In this document: piece after piece, positions 55,586 through 64,000 of the stretch | Layout: every line of letters starts with the position of its first letter | Position numbering within the stretch: the first letter of the stretch is position 1 | Origin: Cladopsammia gracilis | Lineage: Eukaryota > Cnidaria > Anthozoa > Scleractinia > Dendrophylliidae | DNA: 64,000 bases | Direction of reading: 5' to 3' | NCBI GenBank assembly: GCA_022457155.1 | Contig: JAJGOT010000449.1 | Coordinates: forward strand, 110,001 to 174,000 | Program-made: the position numbers and the translations under genes | The notes under the pieces: generated by a model | What the model was told of the DNA's origin: nothing | Database searches by the model: none | Seen by the model: only the letters and a program-made list of their open reading frames with translations

Positions 55586-56574
55586 CGGGTTACCTGGCTA
55601 GTCAAGGTGAGAAGACCGCGAAAAATGGTGGTATAAAATTACCATCCTGGGGAATTGTTTCATTGTTATCCCTTACCAGTGATATCTGCTGAACAGAATG
55701 AATTAGTAGAGTGCAAAATAATAGCCCCAGACACTAAAAAGCAGCCGCTTGCAGAACGAATGATAAAAAAAATTAAACTTGCCGCCAAAACGTTTCTTTT
55801 GTGCGCCATCTTGTTTGTTGTGCTTAGCGGCCACTCAAAAGATAGCCCACTGACTTTGAAGTACTGACATTACCTTTCAAAAGCAAGTAGCATAGAACTG
55901 TTGGTATAGTTTGAGGCAAAACTACTTTGAGTGGCCTAGTGTCAGTGTTGTGTACCAGGTTAAAAAATAACCCGCAATATTGTTTATTATTGTGCATTCT
56001 TTTTTTTTCAATTAACTTTGATTAATAAGTACATTCTATTATTGTTTTTCAGCAGAAAAGTGCAAATGAAGGGGGAAAAAGGCCCAGCAGGTACAGGATG
56101 CATAGCAGGGCTGACTCACAAGGATAAGGGTACGTCCGATTGACTGATTCCTGAGTAGGAATATGCAGAATGGTCACAAAAAAATCACATTCTTTGAGAT
56201 TTGGGAGCCATAAGAACACTTAACTTCTGCTACTGTTGTATCATAAACATGTTTTAATAGATTTGCAAAGCAAGTGTGCCTGAACAACCAATTCTCAGAG
56301 ACTATTCTGTTTACACTTATTCTGGAAAATGGTGAATTGAATGTGCCCTACATTATTGCATTACAAATTCAAATATTTTGATTTGACAATGCCAATGTTC
56401 CTTACTTCTTACCGCACAAAATATCTGAATGATACATGTGGATTCGTGAGTGTACTGTAGGTTGTTTGCAACTAAACTTGAATGTGATGCTGAGTATGTG
56501 CTTGGTTTTCCTTTAATATTTGGATTTCATCTGAGAGGTGCACAGTAACTTTCATTTCCACACAAAAAAAAATA

Positions 56575-56897
56575 CAAGATGTCAAGTTGTATACACCAAA
56601 TTGAAGAAACGTTGACCCGTGAAAAGCAGAAACCATGAACGATGAAACCGAATGGGATTCTGGGTAGGCAGCATTGGCAAGCTAGTAACATTCTATTTCT
56701 TGATAATGAAGATGTTTTCTTTGTTTGAGGCATTTAAGAGCATGATTTATGCATCCTGTGTTAATATATTGCGTATTCTGTAACAGACAAAGATTAAATT
56801 TTCTAACTTCCCAGTAAACCTTTGGGTCGCATCAATCATGGTTTATGCTTTTCACCCGACAACGTTTCTTCAATATGGTGTATCATTTTAATACTTG
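56575..56897. mobile_element. Imperfect foldback, 70-bp arms
   Basis: Left arm ACACCAAATTGAAGAAACG, then GTGAAAAGCAGAAACCATGA. The right arm is its complement (TCATGGTTTATGCTTTTCAC, then CGTTTCTTCAATATGGTGT) with several substitutions. About 180 bp lie between. Confidence 0.65.
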
Positions 56898-57167
56898 ACT
56901 GCTTAAACACAAAGCATATTTATCAAGGTGCCAAAAAAATATCTTCAAGCATCGTAATTTTCGTATTGAACAAAAATCGAAATGTAGAATCAAGGAATGG
57001 GATTCGTGAATCAAATTGAATGGTCATGATTGTGAATAATTGCATAATCAAGAATTTAGACCAGTAATAAGTTCACAGATTTGGTTTTCATGTTGATAAA
57101 AATTATCAATATATTAATTTTCAGAGGACCAAAATATTATTTTATACTTAAATTTTGACTTTAAAAT

Positions 57168-58596
57168 GTGACCGTGAAAGGCAAAACGGACACTAACGGC
57201 GTGTCTATCCGTTTGAAAAATATTAACATCCGTTCGACTGATTGCGACATTTTGCATCCGTTTGCAAACTAGAAGTTCGTTCGAGGAATTATCACATCTG
57301 TTTGAACGGTTTCGAGATCCGTTCTTGCTACTTTCCTAGCTAGTGGACAATCCGAACTGTTCGTGGCAGCGAATGAAGTTGGATGAGTTCATGATTCTTG
57401 TAGCATGTGAACAGGCTTCTGTTTCAGCCGCCAAGCGGACGAGCGGTTGTCAACATGATTGATTTGTGTATGCGAAATTTTTAGTTTGCCGGACGCATTC
57501 CCGTTATTTCAGTGACATCTTGGCTAAATTACACGAAGAAAAACAAATGTTTTCACAGCAGTGGCATAGATTTTAAAGCAGTAAAGTATAAGTCATAAAA
57601 ATTATTGGAGGTTTATAATTAATCAACCAACGCCATGAATTCTCACTTAGATGGAGATCACGCAGATGGATCGATGGAACGCTCGCGAAACCAAACACGG
57701 CTTATGTTTATTCCCAGCCCGAAGACACTCCGAACTTTGTGATGTTTTAGCGCGGTGGAATACTTGAAAATGAAGAAAGAAAACAGAGAATTTGTAGACG
57801 TTTATATAAATACTTGCGACTTTCGCTTGTGCCAGCGTGTTTTCAGGTTTCAAATTACCGTTTTGACATATGCAAATTCGGTGCACTTTTACCACTTTTC
57901 CCACGGGACCAAGCACTTTTTTTTACCGACAACTACAACAAACTTCAAAGGGTTTAATTTTTATTTTCTGCTACCAAACTTTCCCTACCGTCTTTAATTT
58001 CGATTATAATTTTTAGTTCCATTCAAGATTTATTTTAACAATAAGTAAACATGCAGTGCAGAAATAATTTTACACATGAATTTTGAATTATAAGGAGGGA
58101 AACTACAGCATATTTCTTGAAAATACGTCGTATAAAGTTTGTTCATGTAGTGTTTTGCCATGAGCCTGAATTCAGCGCTATTAAAGCGGTACAGTAATTT
58201 ACTTCTGTTCAGCTATTTTGCGTTCAGCGATTCCGTTGTGAATGGCTTCGCAAACCGTTCTGTAAGCAATTAATTTTATTCACCCATTCAAATGGAAAAC
58301 CAAACCGTTCGACTTATTGATTCATCCGTTCGACATTATTGTCTTACCCGTTCGAACAGATAACCAAAGCGTTCGAATAATTAATTCATCCGCTCGAACG
58401 GTTTGCCAATCCGTTCGACATTTTGACTCACCTGTTCGAACGGATAACCAAACCGTTCGAATAATTTATTCGTCCGTTCGAACGGTTAATCAGCCGTTCG
58501 AACGCTTTGAGAACCGTTTGTTATCCGTTCGTCATCCGTGCATTTTTGACGTTCGAACGGTTTTCCGTTAGTGTCCGTTTTGCCTTTCACGGTCAC
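57168..58596. mobile_element. 1.43-kb element, 32-bp perfect TIRs, AAAT duplication
   Basis: Both ends read GTGACCGTGAAAGGCAAAAC then GGACACTAACGG, identical for 32 bp. They are flanked by AAAT on both sides (57164-57167 and 58597-58600), a 4-bp target duplication. The last 300 bp are packed with CCGTTCGAACGG palindromes (TTCGAA), and sparser copies lie near the left end. No transposase gene is present. It is the cleanest young element of the window and is inserted in the 10-kb element. Confidence 0.85.
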
Positions 58597-59820
58597 AAAT
58601 ACTGAAATGTTGACCCTTTTTGGGGTCAGCAAATTACATGCATACAGTTGTCATCTGTTTTATCGAATTTTTTTATATTAAGAAAGAATTAGTAAATTCG
58701 AATTGTATTTAACAACTATTCACCGAAGTGGAGGTGGGTAGTGGTGGGTAGTTGCTGGGAGGTGAATAGCACTTGCTATTCTGAGTTTCAGTAGCCAATC
58801 CGAGTGCGCCAACAATGCTATCCACTGTTTCATTATATACTAAATTTATATATTATTATAGGGTTTGAACCATGTTTTAAAATTATTTGTAAGGAATTTA
58901 GAAAGTATTTCAAATATATTTTTATTGTATTTTGACAGACATAATTATGAATAAACCATTTATTGCAAATGCTACTCCATGTTGTTTTTAAAATCTTTTA
59001 AAATCTATGTTCAGTGTATTTTCAGGTAGTTTGAAAGGCTCTTAAACCCGATTCAAATACTATTTATAATATATTTTGAAACATCACCCGTTTTCTCCAT
59101 TCAAGAAATATAGAGACCTTTCAAAATACGTCGCAATAGTGTTTTAAACAGGTTTAAACATCGTTAAAATAAGTCAAAAACTACTTAAAAACTATATTTC
59201 AAGCACGAATTTTCAATGTATTTTGAATACAAATACATTCAAAATAGCTTTCCAAACAGTTTGCAAATAGTTTAAGAATTGTTTTTTAAAAATTTGTAAA
59301 CTGTTTTGATGCTAATTTTCCACTATTTCAAATACGTTTCAATATCGTTTTAAACAGGTTTAAACATCGTTAAAATAAGTCAAAAACTACTTAAAAACTA
59401 CATTTAAAGCACGAATTTTAAACGTATTTTGAATACAAATACATTCAAAATAGCCTTCCAAACAGTTTGCAAATAGTTGGAGAATTTATAATGTATTTTT
59501 AAAAGATTTGTGAACTGTTTTTAAAACTATTTTTTAAAGTGTTGAAACGTATTTGAAATATATTTTAAAACGTATATGCTGATCTGAATTCATCGAAACT
59601 ACACTCTGAAAAGGTTTTAAAAATATATTTCAATATCGTTATAAACAGGTTTAAACATCGTTAAAATAAGTCAAAAACTACTTAAAAAGCATGATTCAAA
59701 TACATATTTTTCATATATTTTTCAAAAATATATTAAAAATAGTTTTTCAAAATACATTAAAAACAGTTTTAAAATAGTGTTTGGTTTGGTAAGGGTTCGT
59801 ATCATTTTTTCCTGTGCCAG

Positions 59821-60353
59821 CCAGAAACCGTCCTGCTGATTGCCTCTTTTTGATTGGTCGCCGTTAAACAATAATCGATTCAAAATACGTACCGAGGGTG
59901 GGGAGCCATAGGCATTTTCGTGAGGTCGAACCGTATACTCACCAGACTCGGGTCGTGTGAGTCGGAAAAAAGTTAACTTACCAAGCTTTAACAGACATCG
60001 ATATCTAGTAAGAATTCGTCCCAAGTTTCCTCTTCTTAACGATGTTTCCTTCGTCATTTGATTTGAGCGTGGACAATATTTTCTTTCCCTGATCCAGATT
60101 TAACTGTTCTGTATTTATAAAACTGTAAATATTCAAATGTGAAATCATCTGTAACATTGCAACCTCACGCGAACAATGAGCGGAAATCTTTCTGGGCTTC
60201 CGGTAGTCGCCGCTCACACGACCCGAGTCTGGTGAGTAAACGGTTCGACCTTACGAAAATGCCTATGGCTCCCCACCCTCGGTATATATTTTGAATCGGT
60301 TATTGTTTAACGGCGACCAATCAAAAAGAGGCAATCAGCAGGACGGTTTCTGG
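59821..60353. mobile_element. Foldback MITE with 141-bp arms
   Basis: The left arm 59821-59961 and right arm 60212-60353 are near-perfect complements (CCAGAAACCGTCCTGCTGAT; CCAATCAAAAAGAGG; CCCGAGTCTGGTGAG). The 250-bp interior contains a 70-codon minus-strand ORF (HCSREVAMLQMISHLN) without known motif. It starts 26 bp beyond the right end of the 10-kb element. Confidence 0.85.
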
Positions 60354-61730
60354 GCTCCCTGTGGTGTAATTTAAGCTTATATTGATCATGACAACAAGCC
60401 AGTACAAGACTTTTTAATGAAAATTCACGGAATCTCGACAAGAAGAAAAAACAAAACCGTAAAAATAAAAACACTCAAAATAAAAGGGAGTCAAAACCTT
60501 TGTAAACAAGCGATAGATTGTCTAATTACAGTAATTCTTTAAGCCAAAAATGCCGCTTTGTAAAAAAAAACCAACAACAAACGCCAAAATTGTAATCGCC
60601 TTTTCGAGGAATAACAGTGGCCCTTAATTTTACGGCTGATTTCTCCTTCCACTTAGTTTAATCTCTCTTTCTTCATTGAGTTTTTTTGATACCGTTATGA
60701 TCGGATCTTTGTATATATGTTAGTCGATGTCAGCCATGCATGGTGAAACTTTGCTTTTTTTCTCGGTGATTATCATGCTGCAACGCAACCCGGGCGGAAT
60801 CGTAGAGTGAGCGGGCAATTTCCGTCTGCTCCCGGAACCAAGGATTCGCAGAATTCCGCCCTCTCGCGCTCTGAAAAAAAAATAATGAACTTTTTTTCCT
60901 TTTCCTTTCTTTTCTTCTTTTTATCCGAACTGGACACTGTGGAAGTGATATAATATTTTTTTGCAATTGAAGTCGTTCAATTTTCAAAAAAATATCGAAC
61001 CGTGTTTTACCGCAATATTGCGTTCGCGGCGTGTTTAATACCTCGCTGTTTAAAGGGACACGGTCCCCCCGAAATAACAAAATTGCGTTTATTTAATTTC
61101 CATGTTATATCGCCAAATGCCACCAAATGTATAACTAAATTGAATAAAAAGATTCTATAGAACAAAACAGAAGCGGTAGTTTGATGAAAAGTGCAGGATT
61201 ACAAAAGATGGAAGTGAATTACCGTTCGCCAATTTTGATTTAGTGACAGGCGGTTACGATAATCAAAGATTTCATTCTGGTGGATTTGAATTTTTCAGTC
61301 GTTATTTTGTCTTCCAAACATTCATATTTCTTTGCGTTCATCACTTTTGGCGATTTTTTTCTTCCTATTTTATGACAATAACGCAACCTTAAAGCAAACT
61401 CCTGGCCATAATCATGAAAACACGGTACTTCAGCCTGGGCACTGTCCGTTTAATTTGTAATATCGTTCCATTTTCTACAACAATTATGACTCCATGCAGC
61501 GAAGTAAAAAAAAAAAAAAACAAACAAAAATACAAAAAAAACAAACCAAAAAGAGACCCGTGCCGATGCAGCGTACATGAAAACAAACACGAATCGAACT
61601 GATTCAATACAATATAATTTAAGTAAAAAAATAAATCAAATGTAATTCATTGCCATGGCGTTTCATCGTTCCACGTTGCGCGCTTAACGTTCGTCATGTA
61701 ATAATAACTGTTGTAGTTCAGCGTCATGAA
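60354..61730. other. Repeat fragments, no gene
   Basis: It contains a fragment of the ACTCGTGGCG element family at 60840-61030 (CCGAACTGGACACTGTGGAAG; GCAATATTGCGTTCGCGG) and a single end of the TTTAAAGGGACAC family at 61051. Short ORFs here are not supported. Confidence 0.45.
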
Positions 61731-62437
61731 TCAGGGTGGAAGATTGCTGCTGTAGCTTTGAAACTGATCGAAAAAGCTGTTGCGTTTACCAAGCGAAGGG
61801 GCTGATATGGACCGTTTTAATATCGTCTCACGAGTTCTTCGATAAAGAGAGCCTACGACAGGGCCAGACGAAGCTGATCTTGTGAAGCGCGTATGTTTTT
61901 TATTTCCGGCTTGCAGCTCCAAGGCAATAGCGCCGCGACGTTTATCATAACTCGGTATACTTTCAGCATGGATTATTGCAGTTGTTGTTATTGTGGACGA
62001 GCCTTGCTTCTGGCATGACTGATAGGAATTGCTTTCCTTCAGTTGAAATGGAGCTGACTTGGATTTTTGTAACTCGATCGAGCGATTCCTTTCGATCTTT
62101 GGATCTCCTCTGCTGCGTTTATCAAGTGATGGGGCTGATATGGATCTTTTTAACATCACCTCACGTGGACTTTGATAACGACAGCCTGAAACTACGGCAG
62201 GGCCAGTGGAAGCTGATCTTGTGAAGCGTGTACGTTTTTTGCCGGTTTGCAGCTCTACGACAAAAGCGCCACGACGTTTATGATAAATGTTTTTCGTTCG
62301 AAGCCTCCCGCTACTTTCAGCATGGATTGTTGCAGTTGTTGTTATTGTGGACGAGCGTTGCTTCTGTCGTGAAAAGGAGTTGCTTCCCTTCACTTGAGAT
62401 GGAGCTGACTTGGATCTTTGTAACTTGATCTCACAAA
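61731..62437 (-). other. Open frame: probable continuation of the GPCR tail
   Basis: An open frame of over 230 codons with no ATG at its beginning (the codon at 62393 is GTG). It directly follows the GPCR frame, offset by one base. It consists of two imperfect repeats of about 350 bp, each with RSKSAPSQ or QKSKSAPFQ, SSTITTTA-IHAES, R-FTRSAS-GP and LKRSISAPSL. The final residues of the receptor ORF (RSRPARSASFDAALV) look like a further, degenerate copy of this unit. Removing one A from the 7-A run at 62438-62444 would put both frames in register. The many R-x-x-S and R-S-x-S sites would be kinase targets. I read it as the receptor's long cytoplasmic tail, separated by an indel that is either real or a sequence error. 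Confidence 0.6.
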
Positions 62438-63594
62438 TTTTTTTCGTTAATAAAATCTAAAACTAGGGCTGCGTCGAAGGATGCTGACCTTGCTGGGCGG
62501 CTTCGCTGTTCCTGGATCTGCAGAACTATGGCATCTTCCAGTGAACCAAGCAAATCCTTTCGCCTAATAAATCTCACAGATGGCTGCGGAACTACTCGAG
62601 GTTTTCTGATTTTCAATAGTTCTAGCACGGCGTTCCTAAATCGACGGTTTGCATAACAGTAAATGAGTGGATTCAAAAGAGAATTTAATTGTGTTAGTGC
62701 TTCCGCCACCCGCCAAGCGTAATACGAACGAAGGACGAAGAATAATTGTCCAAACGTCGAAAGAATAAACCCTAGTAAAAACGACACAACAAGTGCAGCA
62801 GTAACCAAACCGGTCATTTTGGCAGCTTTGGATTGGAGTTTCATATTTATTACAGAAGTGACTTGACTGATTCTGCACACGTTACGTTCTCGTACTCCGA
62901 GGTACACCAAGACATAGAAATATACCATGAGTATAAAGCAAAATGCTGCCAAAAAAGCCGCAATGAGAAGCCATGTGTCTTGGCTCTTTTCGGTTTCACC
63001 CATGACTTCTAAGATGAAAGCAGGAACCGTTGTAAATATTGCAAGCAGCCACGCGGCTTTGGCAAGGTTTTTGACCCGAACTTTTGTCACGATAACTTTG
63101 TAGTCCATCCATTTTCGTACTGCAACGTACCTCTCCCAAGCGATCACCGTTAAGTGATATATAGAACATAAGACACAGCAAATCAAGAAATAGAACTCAA
63201 CATTGATTAAGATGCAAACAGGCTCAAGCTCTAGCGAAACTCCGTTAACAGTTAACACATCAATAGTTGCATGAAACGGCATATATATAGCCCCCACTAA
63301 GAAGTCCGCCACGGCCATGCTAGCCAGCAGAAAGTTAGAATGTTTTTTCAACTGCTTCTTTTGATTCACAGCTATGATTATTAATACATTCAAAATGATG
63401 GAAATAGGAGAAGCGATAGATACAACGACCAACGAAGCCCAGAGAAAAATGGCCTCCCATGTGGCGTTAATTTTTGTTGCTACGTAAGTTCCACAATGAA
63501 CTGGCACTGACCTGGTCTTGGCTGAAAAGTTGGCGATTGTCTCTGTTTCGTTAAACACCATGTCGACACTAAAACGTGCGGGGACGCTTATCAT
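62431..63594 (-). CDS. Class A (rhodopsin-like) GPCR, intronless
   Basis: The start is ATG 63594 (a GTG precedes it), giving 387 residues. The extracellular N terminus has sequons NET, NFS and NAT. TM1 has LNVLIII, TM2 LLASMAVADFLVGA (conserved Asp), and TM3 ends HLTVIAWERYVAV (E-R-Y). TM6 is near VTAALVVSFLLGFIL and TM7 has LNSLLNPLIYCYANRRF (NPxxY), with an amphipathic helix 8 after it. TM3 has no Asp at the amine-binding position (by counting from E-R-Y), so it is not a classical monoamine receptor despite the general resemblance. The second extracellular loop has no obvious Cys partner. The ligand is unknown. Cnidarian genomes carry many intronless receptors of this type. The C tail is cut at EKNL by a stop next to an A-run and probably continues to 61731. 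Confidence 0.9.
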   Translation of the reverse strand: MISVPARFSVDMVFNETETIANFSAKTRSVPVHCGTYVATKINATWEAIFLWASLVVVSIASPISIILNVLIIIAVNQKKQLKKHSNFLLASMAVADFLVGAIYMPFHATIDVLTVNGVSLELEPVCILINVEFYFLICCVLCSIYHLTVIAWERYVAVRKWMDYKVIVTKVRVKNLAKAAWLLAIFTTVPAFILEVMGETEKSQDTWLLIAAFLAAFCFILMVYFYVLVYLGVRERNVCRISQVTSVINMKLQSKAAKMTGLVTAALVVSFLLGFILSTFGQLFFVLRSYYAWRVAEALTQLNSLLNPLIYCYANRRFRNAVLELLKIRKPRVVPQPSVRFIRRKDLLGSLEDAIVLQIQEQRSRPARSASFDAALVLDFINEKNL

Positions 63595-63790
63595 CACAAG
63601 AGAATCGGTCTTCGCATGGTCTGCTGTAATATGTTCGAATGCTTTTTGGCATCTGTCTTCGCTACTTAGTTTGAATTTTTTTTTCAGCCATGTTGTACCA
63701 GATGTTTATGTATCAAACAAAGAAGTGTTAATTTCCTGTCCCTTTAAAGCTCTTCTCTGCTTTTTAGTTATGAATTTTGAACATACATGA

Positions 63791-63960
63791 CCAATTTCCG
63801 ATTAAATCTAAAGAAAAATCAGCAATTCAAAAATGTTCTAAAAATACAGTTTTACTAAAGCAGGTGAACTGTATTTTGCTATTGCAAAACTCTTTATCAG
63901 GAGTTTTCACTAGAACATTTCTGAATCACTGATTTTTCTTTGGATTTGCTTGAAAATTGG
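63791..63960. mobile_element. Foldback MITE, 170 bp
   Basis: CCAATTTCCGATTAAATCTA, then AAGAAAAATCAGCAATTC on the left and the complementary sequence on the right give arms of about 60 bp with some mismatches. It lies about 200 bp upstream of the GPCR start and may be part of, or a disruption to, its promoter region. Confidence 0.75.
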
Positions 63961-64000
63961 CCAGTGGAAAAAAAAAAAATGGCGTGATGTGAGACCAGCA

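Larger units (their letters stand above)
49782..59795. mobile_element. 10-kb TIR-bounded element without visible transposase
   Basis: It begins CCCTTACCAAACCAA and ends TTGGTTTGGTAAGGG; the inverted similarity continues loosely through TATTTTAAAA. Subterminal zones of 650 bp (left) and 930 bp (right) are packed with TATTTGAA/CAAATA and TTTTGAAATA-type motifs. The right zone contains three copies of a 70-bp block, TTTAAACAGGTTTAAACATC, starting near 59135, 59350 and 59640. Inside I find several smaller MITEs and no ORF over 90 codons with a signature. No target duplication is obvious (left GATATT, right TTCGTA). It looks like a very large non-autonomous element. Confidence 0.6.

Noticed and set aside
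56053..56087. A small plus-strand exon after TTGTTTTTCAG and before AG|GTACAG
   Set aside because: Too short to judge; no neighbouring exon or reading frame supports it.
57647..57997. ORFs on both strands inside the 1.43-kb TIR element as its transposase
   Set aside because: At 80-90 codons, they overlap each other, lack catalytic motifs and are far too short.

Overview
The window looks like nuclear DNA of a cnidarian, most likely an anthozoan such as a stony coral. It is AT-rich and intron-bearing, with few genes and many young repeats: tRNA-derived SINEs, 5'-truncated LINEs, foldback MITEs and Polinton-type integrase DNA. The organism is inferred from the style of the repeats and gene families, not from a search. 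Only two host genes can be supported well, and both are on the minus strand.

Host gene 1 (about 2.3-28.1 kb, minus) is an ionotropic glutamate receptor-like channel. Six of its exons can be read with matching splice sites and reading phases: signal peptide + S1 + TM1 (27514-28098), pore (19792-19886), two S2 exons (8110-8244, 7627-7886), TM4 (3967-4138) and tail (2285-2529). The exon with the rest of the selectivity loop and TM3 should lie between 8.2 and 19.8 kb; I did not find it. Host gene 2 (62431-63594, minus) is an intronless class A GPCR. Its Arg/Ser-rich tail appears to continue in another frame down to 61731, beyond a 7-A run.

The introns of gene 1 are filled with mobile DNA. From low to high coordinates they hold: a 1.1-kb inverted-repeat element with a nested foldback (2843-3941); a TIR element with nested LINE and Harbinger-like insertions (4806-6441); a small TIR element (8814-9318); a retroelement nuclease fragment (9412-9726); a gypsy integrase end fused to a multi-gene element (10.2-13.85 kb); LINE fragments (13.9-17.0 kb); and a second copy of the 4.8-kb element (17047-18189). 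A 7.3-kb element lies between 37-bp terminal inverted repeats (19941-27240) and fills nearly all of the intron between the S1/TM1 exon and the pore exon. It carries a compact plus-strand array of small genes, a Polinton-type integrase with a chromodomain, and a further gene that overlaps the integrase stop by ATGA. It is the best candidate here for an undescribed system.

From 28 to 61 kb I see almost no host coding sequence. The region is a catalogue of repeats: a 428-bp MITE, two 0.8-kb direct repeats, a 1.75-kb Harbinger-like element with exact TTA duplications, a DIRS-like RT relic, several minisatellites, an OTU-protease ORF, a 300-bp GATCGC palindrome, and a 10-kb TIR-bounded element (49782-59795). 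That last element has almost no coding capacity and contains a clean 1.43-kb TTCGAA-rich element. The window ends with the GPCR and another foldback MITE.
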